Below are positions 7,990 to 17,438 of a stretch of DNA of 64,000 nucleotides, piece by piece. Every line of letters begins with the position of its first letter. The first letter of the stretch is position 1. The position numbers and the translations under genes were made by a program. The notes beneath the pieces are model-generated. The model saw only the letters and a list, made by a program, of their open reading frames with translations, searched no databases and was not told where the DNA came from. Source of the DNA: Flavobacteriales bacterium (lineage in GTDB: Bacteria; Bacteroidota; Bacteroidia; Flavobacteriales_F; PHOS-HE28). The stretch spans positions 1 to 64,000 of the forward strand of contig JADJXF010000017.1 in NCBI GenBank assembly GCA_016715995.1, given 5' to 3'.

Positions 7990-9453
7990 CTACTCCACCT
8001 TCTCCACTCCAAGCCCGCTGATGCGCGCATCGATCGGGCGCAATTGCATCATCACGCGCCAGCGGCTTTGATCACGCTCGCTCACCAGCAGCACGGCGAA
8101 CTCCTCCGGCCCTAGCTGCTCCACGCGCTCGATGCGGTTGGGGCCGATGTCGGCACGCAGCTGCTTGAACACCGAGAGGTGCTTGTCCATGGGAATGTCG
8201 TTGAGGAAGCCCGGTCCGAAATGCTCATTGAACCAGTCCTTGAGCTGCGCATCATCCCCCTCAGCGCCGAAGACAGCGGAGAGTGCCTTCATGCGGTCGC
8301 CAGTAGGACCTTCCGGTATGCCTTCCAAGGCCTTCGCTGGTTGTGGCACACGCGGCGCGTAGGCGGGATCGAAGATCGTGCGGCCAACCTCCCACGCCAG
8401 GTCCTGCATCCCGCGCTGATTGGCGTTGCTCATCAGCACCACGGTCACGCCCTCATCGGCGTACCAGAGCACATCGGCGAACTGCACGCCATTGCCGCCG
8501 TTGTGCGTGATCAACCGTGTGCCGCGCGGCGTCGGGAAGATGGCCCAGCCGTAGCCGTAGTGCGAGTCGGCGCCTTCACCTTCCTGTAAATGCGCCGTGA
8601 ACATCGCTTCGGTGCTCGCTTGGCTCAGCACTTTGTTCGTGCGCAGCGCTTCAAGCCATGCGGCCATGTCGTGCGTAGTGCTCAGCAGCCCGCCGTTGGC
8701 ACGCAGGTGCCAGCCGGGTGCACCGTTCACTATAGGGTGATCGAGCATGGTGCCCCATCGTGTGCCATCCTTTCGGTATCCGATGGCCAGTTGTTCCTGG
8801 GTCCAATCGGGGATGCGGTAGCCGGTGCGCAGCACGCCAGCGGGCGCGAGCAACTCGTCGTGCAGGTAACGCTCGTAGGCCATCCCGCTCACGTGCTCCA
8901 CGATGATGCCGAGCAGGCTGTAGCCGACGTTGGAGTATCCGTAGCCCGTGCCCGGCGCGAACTCCAAGGGCGCGCGCAAGGCCATCCGCGTGAACTCGCC
9001 GCCGTCGATGGGCTCATTGTCGTCGCCGATGGCGCCGGGGAAGCCCGCGCTGTGGGTGAGCAACTGGTGCAAGGTGATGCCGGACTTGTCCTTCGGCACA
9101 TTGGGCAGGTAGGTGCTCATGGCATCGGTCACCTTCAACTTACCCTGTTCCTGCAGCTTCAGGATGCACGCCGCCGTGAACTGCTTCGTGATGGAGCCGA
9201 TGGCGTGAACGGTGCCCGGCTCGTTCGGCAGGTTCTGCTCGCGGTCGCGCAAGCCGTAGCCTTTATCGAGCAGGGCTTTGCCGTCGCGCAGCACCAGCAC
9301 GCTGCCGTTGAAGCCAGCAGCCGTGCATGCGGTCAGGAAGCTGTCGATGCGGGCACTCGGGTCGGGCAGCTGCTCGGCATCCGCACGTGGCGCATCAGAG
9401 CACGACCAGAGACCGACGGACAAGACAATGAGTGCAGGTAGCTGCGGGCACAT
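7990..9453 (-). CDS. serine hydrolase (beta-lactamase/class C family) lipoprotein
   Basis: The start at 9453 gives a 487-residue protein with a lipoprotein signal, MCPQLPALIVLSVGLWSC (Cys18). The catalytic domain spans about 35-400: Ser87 and Lys90 in GSITKQF, Tyr173-Ser174-Asn175 in YSN, and a C-terminal HNGG box near 330 replacing KTG. These are the three motifs of the beta-lactamase/DD-peptidase serine hydrolase family. Substrates may be D-amino peptides or esters. The last roughly 85 residues form an extra domain. This tail alone is duplicated at 3976-4260. Confidence 0.85.
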   Translation of the reverse strand: MCPQLPALIVLSVGLWSCSDAPRADAEQLPDPSARIDSFLTACTAAGFNGSVLVLRDGKALLDKGYGLRDREQNLPNEPGTVHAIGSITKQFTAACILKLQEQGKLKVTDAMSTYLPNVPKDKSGITLHQLLTHSAGFPGAIGDDNEPIDGGEFTRMALRAPLEFAPGTGYGYSNVGYSLLGIIVEHVSGMAYERYLHDELLAPAGVLRTGYRIPDWTQEQLAIGYRKDGTRWGTMLDHPIVNGAPGWHLRANGGLLSTTHDMAAWLEALRTNKVLSQASTEAMFTAHLQEGEGADSHYGYGWAIFPTPRGTRLITHNGGNGVQFADVLWYADEGVTVVLMSNANQRGMQDLAWEVGRTIFDPAYAPRVPQPAKALEGIPEGPTGDRMKALSAVFGAEGDDAQLKDWFNEHFGPGFLNDIPMDKHLSVFKQLRADIGPNRIERVEQLGPEEFAVLLVSERDQSRWRVMMQLRPIDARISGLGVEKVE

Positions 9454-9668
9454 CGCATTGGGGTTGTGGGCACCAAGATGTCGCGGGAACCGAAGCCTGC
9501 TGTGAACGCGCGCGAAATGTGATGAAACAGGTGCGGTTGGTTCGGCCCGATACATCGCCGTCATCGTGGGAATCGGGCTCGCATGGTGCTGAAACGCGAA
9601 CCACCAGTCCCTTTCGACCCTTACGGTAGTCACGGGTCCCGACCTTCATCCTTCCAATCCTCCGAAAC

Positions 9669-11210
9669 ATGAAGAAGCTCCTGCTCCCGTTCTGCCTGCT
9701 CACGCTGAGTGCCACCGCCCAGCCCGGCACGCTCGACCCCGAGTTCAGCGGCGATGGCATGCTGTTGTGGAACGCCAACGCGTGGTCCGACGAGATCAAT
9801 GCCGTGACGGTGCAATCCGATGACAAGGTGGTGGGCGCGGGCTACTGGGGCGATGGCAACTACGCCAGCGTGCTGGTGCAGCGCCTGATGCCCGATGGCA
9901 CGCCCGATCCCGGCTTCGGCCTGGGTGGCGTAGTGGCCACGCCCGCGCAGGCCTTCTTCCATTACGGCTACGGCGTAGGCGTGCAGAGCGATGGCCGCAT
10001 CGTGGTGGCGGGTCTCTCCTACGACGAGAACATGGACGGCAACGTGGTGCTGCTCGGCTACACCGAGAACGGCGTGCTGGACATCAGCTTCGGCGACAAC
10101 GGCTTCGTGAACACCGACCTGGGCGGCGGGGAGTTCACCTTCCAGGCGGCCTACGCCATGCGCGTGCTCCCCGACGACCGCATCCTGATCATGGGCGTGG
10201 AAGGCGAGAGCGGATTGATGTGCGCGCGCTTCGATGCCGATGGGGGATTGGATACGGGCTTCGGCACCAACGGTGTGGCGTCCGCAGGCGTGCCCTTCAG
10301 CACTGGCCTCTGCCTCGACGTGGCCGACGACGGCTCGATCATCGCGGGCGGCTTCTCGGTCTCGAAGGAATCGGACTGGCTGCTCGCACGCTTCGATAGC
10401 GATGGCGTGCTCATGCCCGGCTTCGGCAACGGCGGCATCGTTGCCATCAACCTGAACGGCGGCGGCGCCGAGCCGGTGCGCGGCGTCTGCTTCACCGCCG
10501 ATGGCGGCGTGGCGGCCTGCGGCTACCGCAGCAATACCGGCAGTGATGATGCACCCGCTGTGGCCCTGCTCGATGCGAACGGTGAGTTGGTGAGCGGCTT
10601 CGGCACCAACGGCGTGCAGCTCATGCCCTTCACCGCGCCGCAATGGGGCCAGGCGCGCAGCATCGCGGCCCAGCCCGGTGGCAAATTGCTGGTGGCGGGC
10701 TTCCGCGCGCGCACCGGCTCCACGGCCGATAACGATTTCCTCCTCTACCGCTTGCTCAGCGACGGCAGCTTCGATCCCTCCTTCGCAGGCGCCGGGCAGG
10801 TCTACACCGATATCAGCGGTTCGAACGACCGGGCGTACGCCATGGCCCTTGCGCCCGATGGCGCCATCGTGCTGGCCGGCTATGGCACGGACGACGACAA
10901 GTCAACTGCGTATGCGCGCTACCTGAATGACAGCGGAATGGGACTGAGGGATCCAGTCAATCGCGCCACGATCATCGCCTACCCCAACCCTGCCACTGAC
11001 CATGTGCGCGTGCAGCTGCGCGAACCGGGGCGCGTTGATGCGGTGGAACTGGTTGGCGTGGACGGCCGGACCATTCCTGTGCTTTGGATCCGCCAATCCG
11101 ACGCGATTACCGTGCGCTTCAGCCCCTCGTTGGCACCCGGCCCGTATCTCTTGCGGCTGACGTTGGGAGGTGAGAAGACGACGGTGCCGATAGCAATCGG
11201 CATGCGCTAG
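9669..11210 (+). CDS. T9SS-secreted delta-60 repeat protein
   Basis: The product is 513 residues with the signal peptide MKKLLLPFCLLTLSATA. It has about seven delta-60 type repeats between residues 20 and 420 (GTLDPEFSGDGM, DGTPDPGFGLGGV, LAPDGAIVLAGYG) and a T9SS type A sorting domain at about 435-513, beginning IIAYPNPATDHVRVQ. It has the same architecture and length as the protein at 4323, on the other strand, but the sequences have diverged clearly. It is expected on the cell surface or released. Confidence 0.85.
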   Translation: MKKLLLPFCLLTLSATAQPGTLDPEFSGDGMLLWNANAWSDEINAVTVQSDDKVVGAGYWGDGNYASVLVQRLMPDGTPDPGFGLGGVVATPAQAFFHYGYGVGVQSDGRIVVAGLSYDENMDGNVVLLGYTENGVLDISFGDNGFVNTDLGGGEFTFQAAYAMRVLPDDRILIMGVEGESGLMCARFDADGGLDTGFGTNGVASAGVPFSTGLCLDVADDGSIIAGGFSVSKESDWLLARFDSDGVLMPGFGNGGIVAINLNGGGAEPVRGVCFTADGGVAACGYRSNTGSDDAPAVALLDANGELVSGFGTNGVQLMPFTAPQWGQARSIAAQPGGKLLVAGFRARTGSTADNDFLLYRLLSDGSFDPSFAGAGQVYTDISGSNDRAYAMALAPDGAIVLAGYGTDDDKSTAYARYLNDSGMGLRDPVNRATIIAYPNPATDHVRVQLREPGRVDAVELVGVDGRTIPVLWIRQSDAITVRFSPSLAPGPYLLRLTLGGEKTTVPIAIGMR

Positions 11211-11357
11211 TCGTGTGCTATTCAGCTGGAATTCTGTATCCGCCATTCAATCAGGTACTAGGTGGACGAGCCGCCCCTTTGTCCTGGCGGCATCACCCCT
11301 CCCCACCATTGGGATATTCTTCTAGCTTCACATGCCCAAACCAACACCCCCTTACCC

Positions 11358-11735
11358 ATGGCCCTCAGCAACCTTCAAGCAGGCAATTCCAAAGGAGTGG
11401 ACACCTCTGTGAAGTTCACCTCCGCGCAGAACCCCTCGGGCATCAACGTCAACGGTCTGGTCACCGGGTCCAGCACACAGGTGCAGTTCACTGTATTCCT
11501 GGACCCGACCTCCTTCACCTGCGCCTTGAGCGCCGATAACAGCCAGGTGGTGATCACGATAACCGGTGGCAATACCAACCCGAGCAGCGTGGTGTACACC
11601 GTGGATACCGGGATCAACGAGAAGACCGCGACTCCCGGAACCACTGCGGTATCAGTGCTTTGGATACCATCCGGTTCCAAGACCGGCACAACGTACACCT
11701 TCACGAAGGCCACGGGCGGTGGCGTCAGGGCGTGA
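11358..11735 (+). CDS. hypothetical beta-rich protein
   Basis: The product is 125 residues starting MALSNLQAGNSKGVD. No signal peptide is present from this start. Residues 10-110 are rich in Thr, Ser and Val with regular alternation, which suggests an all-beta, Ig-like or carbohydrate-binding-like fold. I do not recognise a family. A TAGCTTCA box at about 11330 lies upstream. The adenylate cyclase gene begins 25 bases downstream, so the two may be co-transcribed. Confidence 0.6.
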   Translation: MALSNLQAGNSKGVDTSVKFTSAQNPSGINVNGLVTGSSTQVQFTVFLDPTSFTCALSADNSQVVITITGGNTNPSSVVYTVDTGINEKTATPGTTAVSVLWIPSGSKTGTTYTFTKATGGGVRA

Positions 11736-11760
11736 ATCGTTGACCCGGAACAACACCGCC

Positions 11761-13560
11761 ATGCATTCAACAGCGCGAGCAGGGCTGCTGGTCCTGCTCG
11801 TGCTTCATGCGCCATTCACCCGCGCTCAGGCCAACGCTGAGCAGGCATGGGCGGATAGCGTATTGACCGAGCTCGCGGAGCACAAGCAGGACGATGCGCG
11901 TCGCGCAGCCGACCTGGCGCGGCGGGCCGCGCATCTGCTCGAGCGGGCAGGCGATTCCTGCAAGGTCCTGCACATCCGATCGCTTCTGGCCAACTACCTG
12001 GACAGGCTCGGCGCGGTGGATTCGGCAGCCGCGCTCTTCCTGGACGACCGCTTCGCCAGGATCGCCACGTGCCCCGCACGGGTGCAGAAGGACTACTACC
12101 GCTTCCTCACCAACGTGCAGCTCAGCCTCGGTGAATTCGGGCGCGTGGATTCCGTGTGCAAGCTGGCGTACGACCAAGCCGTGTCCGGTCCGCTGCTGGG
12201 CACGGATCTTAGCGAAGTGCGCTGCAACCATGGCATCGCCGTGGCCAGCATGGGGCGCTTGGAGGATGCCATGGAGCTGTTCCGAGGCGCCTACGAGGAA
12301 GCTCTGCGGCACGAATCAAACGAGAACGTGATCCAGGCACTGCTCAATATTGCAACCATCCACGCGATGACGGGTGAACTGCAAGCAGCACGGGGGAACT
12401 ATGAAGAGGTGCTTTTACTTCTGCGGAAGGGGGGCTTCACCGATCGTTTGGTGAGTTGCTACCAGAACCTGGGCAGCATACACAAGGACCTGGGCAACCT
12501 GGACAAAGCCATCGCCTATCAGGACTCCGCCATCGCGCTTGCCCGTTCATCCGGTTTCATGCAAGGCGAGGCCGATGCCACCAAAGGACTCGCTTATGTC
12601 CTGCGCGCGCGATCCACGAGGAACGAAGCATTCGACAAGCTTGAGCGCTACCTGAAGCTGTACGAGGAGATTCTGAACAGCGACCGCATTAAGGCCGTGA
12701 CAGAGATGCGTGAGAAGTACGAGACGGAGAAGAAGGAGCGCGACAACCAAGAACTGCGTGCCGCGAACCTGGAGGCCGCGTTGAGACAGGAGAGGCTGCG
12801 TCGGACCCGCAACATCTATCTCTCCAGTGGGTTGTTCGTCCTGGTCGGAGCGGTCGGACTCTGGAGCCGCTTGCGCTACGTGCATCGTTCGCGTACCGCC
12901 ATCCAGAAGGAGAAGGACATCAGTGAGGGCCTGCTGCACAACATCCTACCGGAAGAAGTGGCGGCAGAGCTGAAGCAGAAAGGCTATGCCGACGTCAAGG
13001 AGTTCGAGGTGGCCACGATCCTGTTCTCCGATTTCAAGGGCTTCACCAGCATGAGCGAGAAGCTCACCGCCGCGGAACTGGTGGCGGAGATCGACCATTG
13101 CTTCAAGGGCTTCGATGCGATCATGGAGGAATACCGGATCGAGAAGATCAAGACCATCGGCGACGCGTACATGGCGGCGGGCGGGCTTCCTGTGCCAGCA
13201 CATGGCCAGCCACTCGACGTGGTGCGCGCCGCCTTGGACATGCAGGACTTCATGACGGACTACAAGGGACGGCGCCAGGCTGAAGGACGGCTCTTCTTCG
13301 AGATGCGGCTTGGCCTGCACACGGGGCCGGTAATCGCGGGCATCGTGGGCGTGAAGAAGTTCGCCTACGACATCTGGGGCGATACGGTGAACACGGCCAG
13401 CCGCATGGAGAGCAGCGGCGCTACCGGCCGGGTGAACATCAGCCGCTCGACCTATGAGTTGATCAAGGATGAGCCTGGACTCATCTTCACCGCGCGCGGA
13501 TTGATCGACGCCAAGGGCAAAGGCGAGATGGAGATGTGGTTCGTGGAGCGAGCAGCCTGA
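11761..13560 (+). CDS. TPR membrane protein with class III adenylate cyclase domain
   Basis: The product is 599 residues from the start at 11761. A signal peptide (to about residue 22) is followed by tetratricopeptide repeats (about 60-310) expected outside the cytoplasm, a helical linker, a membrane helix at about 350-370, a short helix, and a class III nucleotidyl cyclase domain (405-595). The metal-binding Asp are in FSDFKGFT (about 421) and IGDAY (about 465). Lys in KIKTIGD and Asp in YDIWGD are the purine-selecting residues of adenylate and not guanylate cyclases. It probably makes cAMP in response to an external partner bound by the TPRs. Its stop abuts the stop of the next gene in TGATCA. 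Confidence 0.85.
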   Translation: MHSTARAGLLVLLVLHAPFTRAQANAEQAWADSVLTELAEHKQDDARRAADLARRAAHLLERAGDSCKVLHIRSLLANYLDRLGAVDSAAALFLDDRFARIATCPARVQKDYYRFLTNVQLSLGEFGRVDSVCKLAYDQAVSGPLLGTDLSEVRCNHGIAVASMGRLEDAMELFRGAYEEALRHESNENVIQALLNIATIHAMTGELQAARGNYEEVLLLLRKGGFTDRLVSCYQNLGSIHKDLGNLDKAIAYQDSAIALARSSGFMQGEADATKGLAYVLRARSTRNEAFDKLERYLKLYEEILNSDRIKAVTEMREKYETEKKERDNQELRAANLEAALRQERLRRTRNIYLSSGLFVLVGAVGLWSRLRYVHRSRTAIQKEKDISEGLLHNILPEEVAAELKQKGYADVKEFEVATILFSDFKGFTSMSEKLTAAELVAEIDHCFKGFDAIMEEYRIEKIKTIGDAYMAAGGLPVPAHGQPLDVVRAALDMQDFMTDYKGRRQAEGRLFFEMRLGLHTGPVIAGIVGVKKFAYDIWGDTVNTASRMESSGATGRVNISRSTYELIKDEPGLIFTARGLIDAKGKGEMEMWFVERAA

Positions 13561-14898
13561 TCAATAGTCCTGTGTCGATCCGTAGGATGCACACTGCTTC
13601 ACGCGGTGCAGCACGCTCTTGATGTACGCATCGCTGCTCGGCTCCGCTTTCCGCAGAATGAAGCGCGCGCGGGGGTTGGACCTGCTGGCGAAGATCCCCG
13701 GAGGCCGGATGGACATGGTCCAGCACCGGCCGATGAGGTGCACGTTCGTCGGTTGGTTCTGCCGGAAGACGACGGAACGCAGGACGGGTGCGCCCTCAAC
13801 GGCTTCTGAGAAATCCACCGTCACCAGCTTGCCGTCGCTGCTCACATCGCGGCAGGAAAGCCGAAGGCCCTCGAACTCCTGGTGCTGCCCCTCCTTGAAG
13901 CTCTCGCGTAGCACCGTTCCCTCATCCTCCTTTCTGTCCGCTGGAACGCAATTGACCACTTCTCTCTCATCCGAGTCGGCTTCGTCCACCACGAAGGCGC
14001 CGTAGCACCACTTAGCCATAACGCGGTACGGGATGCGGAACCAGCCGTCGCGCCCCCAACCGGTGCCCCACGAATTGAGCAGCAGGAAGGTGCTGTCCGC
14101 ATCGTCGTATCCAGCGCAGGTCACTGCATGCCCAATGATCACGAGATCGGAATCGAGGGTATCCGGCCCTTGCCAGATGAAGTCCTTGCCGGTGCCTGCC
14201 ACCGCGCGCCCCTCGGTATGGAATCGCTGATCGATGCTGAGACCGACGAGGATGGGCTGGCCGCTGTTGAGATGGTGCTTCCACTGCAGCGTGTTGGTCA
14301 GTTCCAGGCCAACGGGATTCTGCATGCGATGCTGCTCAGCCTCCGCGAAGGCGCTCACGGGGATGCTGTCCTGGCAGGCGGTGACCGAGGTGTCGTAAGG
14401 CAAGGTGCTCCAACGGCACACGCCGTTGTCCACAGCCACAGTGATGGCAGCGATCAGCTCGGTCCCCTGGTCGCAGTCGCCTTTGCTGAGGTACTGCATG
14501 GTATAATCGTACACGAAGGCCGGCGAGAAGGCCTGTGCGACGGAAGCGGAATCCTGCGCTGGCCTACGCTGCAAGCGGCGGTTCTCCTGGAAGGACCGCA
14601 AACCATAGCCCACTGCCCAGCCTGTGCAGCTGCTGCGCGCGCCCTGCGAGCCGGGAGGCGGGAACCAGGGCGAGAGGTCCACCTGCTTCGGGAGCTTCTC
14701 CTTCTTGGGTGGAACGAATGGCGATTCGGAGGGGATCTTCAACAGCGACTCATGCGTGGGAAAGGCCGCACCGGTGGCCAAGGGATGCGCCGAATCCTGT
14801 GCGTGCGATCCGCTGCATGGCACAAGCATGCTGATGGTCAACAACCATCCGCTCGCGAAGACCCGATTCGCCTTGTGCACGTCAGCCAAGTTAGACAC
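13561..14898 (-). CDS. papain-like (C1A) cysteine peptidase, secreted
   Basis: The product is 445 residues with an N-terminal signal peptide (about 14-33, ending SHAQ). The C1A fold spans about 70-300: Cys91 in GARSSCTGWA, His257 in IGHAVTCAGYDD and Asn275 in LLNSWGTGWG form the catalytic triad, with the Gln of the oxyanion site at about 85. Residues 300-445 form an extra C-terminal domain of unknown role, with no clear T9SS signal. It is convergent with the cyclase gene and divergent from smpB. A second C1A peptidase, only distantly similar, is at 60164. Confidence 0.85.
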   Translation of the reverse strand: MSNLADVHKANRVFASGWLLTISMLVPCSGSHAQDSAHPLATGAAFPTHESLLKIPSESPFVPPKKEKLPKQVDLSPWFPPPGSQGARSSCTGWAVGYGLRSFQENRRLQRRPAQDSASVAQAFSPAFVYDYTMQYLSKGDCDQGTELIAAITVAVDNGVCRWSTLPYDTSVTACQDSIPVSAFAEAEQHRMQNPVGLELTNTLQWKHHLNSGQPILVGLSIDQRFHTEGRAVAGTGKDFIWQGPDTLDSDLVIIGHAVTCAGYDDADSTFLLLNSWGTGWGRDGWFRIPYRVMAKWCYGAFVVDEADSDEREVVNCVPADRKEDEGTVLRESFKEGQHQEFEGLRLSCRDVSSDGKLVTVDFSEAVEGAPVLRSVVFRQNQPTNVHLIGRCWTMSIRPPGIFASRSNPRARFILRKAEPSSDAYIKSVLHRVKQCASYGSTQDY

Positions 14899-14961
14899 AC
14901 CCGCCGATCGTGCCCTGCGAACGGAATGCGCGCCGACGCGCCAAGGCTTGCGGGCACCGGC

Positions 14962-14969
14962 TAGCTTCG
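14962..14969 (+). promoter_or_regulatory. TAGCTTCG -7-like box of smpB
   Basis: TAGCTTCG ends 6 bases before the smpB start codon. It fits the TAnnTTCG pattern seen before several other starts here and is close to the known Bacteroidota -7 element TAnnTTTG. Transcription would begin almost at the start codon. Confidence 0.45.
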
Positions 14970-14975
14970 CGCGCC

Positions 14976-15422
14976 ATGGCCGCCACCCGCATCGAGGTCA
15001 AGAACCGCAAGGCCTCCTTCGAGTACCATCTGCTCGACACCTACGAGTGCGGCATGGTGCTCATGGGCAGCGAGATCAAGAGCATACGGGCGGGCGGCGC
15101 CAGCATCAACGAGGCGTTCTGCGCCTTCGTCGGGCCCGACCTGGTGGTGCGCAACATGCAGATCAATCCGTATGGCAGCAACCCGCACTTCGTGCATGAG
15201 GCGAAGCGCGACCGCAAGCTCCTGCTCCACCAGAAGGAGCTGGACAAGCTGAAGCGCAAGCTGCGCGACGCGGGCATGACCATCGTTCCCACGCGCCTAT
15301 TCATTGCGAAGAACGGATTTGCCAAATTGGAGATCGCACTGGCCAAAGGCAAGAAGGCCTTCGACAAGCGGGAGAGCATCAAGGCGCGCGAGGTGCAGCG
15401 CGATATGGACCGCGAAAGCTGA
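14976..15422 (+). CDS. smpB: SsrA-binding protein SmpB
   Basis: The product is 148 residues, the usual length for SmpB. It binds tmRNA and brings it to stalled ribosomes for trans-translation in the cytoplasm. Family landmarks are NRKASFEYHLLDTYECGMVL, GSEIKSIRAG, the SINEAFC strand, HFVHEAKRDRKLLLH and the basic C-terminal tail KKAFDKRESIKAREVQRDMD, which folds on the ribosome. The start at 14976 gives the standard N-terminus MAATRIEVKNRK. The stop overlaps the next start as TGATG, so the gene is co-transcribed with the glycosyltransferase. Confidence 0.95.
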   Translation: MAATRIEVKNRKASFEYHLLDTYECGMVLMGSEIKSIRAGGASINEAFCAFVGPDLVVRNMQINPYGSNPHFVHEAKRDRKLLLHQKELDKLKRKLRDAGMTIVPTRLFIAKNGFAKLEIALAKGKKAFDKRESIKAREVQRDMDRES

Positions 15423-17395
15423 TGGAGTGGCGCGCGCATATCCGACGGTACGGCATAGCGGCGCTGCCTGGTGAGCCGTGGATGCGCACCGCATTCCTGA
15501 TCCTGCTGGCCCTTGCGGCCGTGCTGCGGTTCTGGGACCTGCCTCACCTGCCCTACACGCACGACGAGTTGAGCGCCCTCATCCGCATCTACCCCACGCT
15601 GGGCGAGACCATCCGCGAGGGCGTCGTCGCGCTGGACACGCATCCGCCAGGCGTGCAGGTGTTCGAATGGCTCTGGACCCGGGCCTTCTCCATGGAAGAG
15701 GCGGATGTGAAGCTGCCCTTCATCGCGATGGGCCTTGTCGCCATCTTCCTGCTCTACCGATTCGCATTGGCCTGGACCGGTGCCGGAGCGGCGCTGGTGC
15801 TCGTCACGCTCATGGCGACCCTGCAGTACAGCGTGTTCTATGGTCAGCTGGCCCGGCCATACGCAGCAGGACTCTTCACAACAGCGCTCCTGGCCGATCA
15901 GCTCACGCGCTTCGTGGCGTTCGGTCATCGGCGCGCGCTCATCGGCGTCGGCATCGCGGCCGCGCTCAGCGCTTACACGCACCACTTCAGCCTGATGCTG
16001 GCCGCGCTGATGGTCGCCTCGGGTTTGTTGCTGCTTGAACGAAGCCAGCGCCGTTCATACCTGGTCATGTGCGGCATCGCAGCTGCGCTGTACCTGCCCA
16101 ACATCCCCATCCTGCTGAAACAGCTCGGGCTGGGCGGGCTGGGCAACTGGCTGCCGCCGCCGGGCCATGACTGGCTCGCGCGCTACGGCTCATACATCAC
16201 TCATGATTCGCCAGCGTTGGCCGTGCTGTTGATCGGGTTGATCCTCGCTTCGGTCATGCTCGTGCTCCGCGACGGCGGGGCAGTTGGTCCCGCGCGATGG
16301 CTCCTCCTGCTCTGGGGCGCGCTTCCGCTCGCCATCGGTTTCGGTTATTCAGTCTGGCGCGCGCCTGTGCTGCAGTATTCCGTGGTGCTCTTCAGCTTCC
16401 CCTACCTCGCGCTCTTCCTGGTGCAAGGGGTGATGCACATCCCTCGGAAAGCCGTGCTCATCGGCGCCGGTTTGCTGGCGATTGTTTCCGTCCACACCCT
16501 GGTTCATTCTCGCAAGCACTACACGGTCACCTATCATTCGAAGTACGAAGCGATGCTCCGCGCCGGTCTTGCGACCGTGGAGGAACGCGGTGCGGATGGT
16601 GTCCTCGTCCTGCTGGACATGCCCGGCAATGTGGAGGGTTTCTATCGCCGGTTATGGAACCTCCGTGAGGACCGCATGGCTTCGGTGAACATCCACGAGG
16701 GATGGGAACAGGCGCGCGTGGATAGCCTGCTGGCCCTGTACAGCGGGAAATTGGTTGTGTACGGACGTGTGAATGGCGCGCAGCCGGAGAACCTCGCACT
16801 GGTGCAGCCTCGATTCCCGCGCATGATCGATCGGCAGGACCTCGCCGAAGGGCAGGTCTTCCGGTTCACCGATGCACCGGTGCTCCTGGAGCGCTTCGAT
16901 CGCGATACCATCGCGCATCTGGGCAGCGACACCATCGGCGCATGGTCCATTGAGCCCAGCCTTCCACTGCTGCTGGAGGGCGGCTGGGACTACAGCGGGC
17001 GCGAATTCGGCCTGCTCATCGAACTGCCGCTGGACAGCATCGTGCTGGAGCAAGGTGACCAGGTGGAGGTGACCGCATTGGTGGATGGCTGGTCTGCTGA
17101 CACCGATGCCTCGATCGTCGCGGACGTGCAGGCCGGTGGCCAATCAATCTTCTATCGCGGAGGGCGCCTCGACCCGCTTCAGCGCGCTCCCGGCCTGGCG
17201 GTCCTGACGGTGACCATCAGCCCAGCCGATATCGCTCCGCAAGTGGACCAGCGCATGCTCCGCGCCTACCTCTACTCGCCAGCGAAGGGCCCGCTGCACG
17301 TGCGCACCATCACCTTGATGCGCCGCGAAGTGAACCGGGTGCGCGATGCGGTGCTGAGTCCCGTGCCGTGGCTGGGCCGGTTCCCGCCGGAATGA
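15422..17395 (+). CDS. GT39/ArnT-type membrane glycosyltransferase
   Basis: The product is 657 residues. An N-terminal membrane helix is followed by a periplasmic loop with DLPHLPYTHDELSALIRIYP, whose Asp-Glu pair resembles the catalytic acidic residue of the GT-C protein-mannosyl/ArnT-like family, and THPPG further on. About ten membrane helices follow to residue 350, then a soluble domain (360-657). Such enzymes move sugars from polyprenyl carriers on the outer face of the inner membrane. The acceptor is unknown. It overlaps smpB by one base. Confidence 0.75.
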   Translation: MEWRAHIRRYGIAALPGEPWMRTAFLILLALAAVLRFWDLPHLPYTHDELSALIRIYPTLGETIREGVVALDTHPPGVQVFEWLWTRAFSMEEADVKLPFIAMGLVAIFLLYRFALAWTGAGAALVLVTLMATLQYSVFYGQLARPYAAGLFTTALLADQLTRFVAFGHRRALIGVGIAAALSAYTHHFSLMLAALMVASGLLLLERSQRRSYLVMCGIAAALYLPNIPILLKQLGLGGLGNWLPPPGHDWLARYGSYITHDSPALAVLLIGLILASVMLVLRDGGAVGPARWLLLLWGALPLAIGFGYSVWRAPVLQYSVVLFSFPYLALFLVQGVMHIPRKAVLIGAGLLAIVSVHTLVHSRKHYTVTYHSKYEAMLRAGLATVEERGADGVLVLLDMPGNVEGFYRRLWNLREDRMASVNIHEGWEQARVDSLLALYSGKLVVYGRVNGAQPENLALVQPRFPRMIDRQDLAEGQVFRFTDAPVLLERFDRDTIAHLGSDTIGAWSIEPSLPLLLEGGWDYSGREFGLLIELPLDSIVLEQGDQVEVTALVDGWSADTDASIVADVQAGGQSIFYRGGRLDPLQRAPGLAVLTVTISPADIAPQVDQRMLRAYLYSPAKGPLHVRTITLMRREVNRVRDAVLSPVPWLGRFPPE

Positions 17396-17397
17396 GC

Positions 17398-17420
17398 GAA
17401 GGCCGCGCATCGCGGCCTTC
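17398..17420. terminator. bidirectional hairpin terminator
   Basis: A perfect 10-bp stem, GAAGGCCGCG with CGCGGCCTTC, and a 3-base loop sits between the convergent glycosyltransferase and DUF3078 genes. There is no long T-run on either side. Confidence 0.65.
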
Positions 17421-17438
17421 ACTGATGACGATTCACGC

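Noticed and set aside
8590..9441. 283-residue plus-strand ORF opposite the serine hydrolase
   Set aside because: Antisense shadow of a gene with all catalytic motifs on the minus strand; composition is typical of a high-GC reverse frame.
9630..10643. 337-residue minus-strand ORF opposite the delta-60 protein
   Set aside because: His/Ala/Val-rich reading with no motifs; the plus strand has signal peptide, repeats and T9SS domain.
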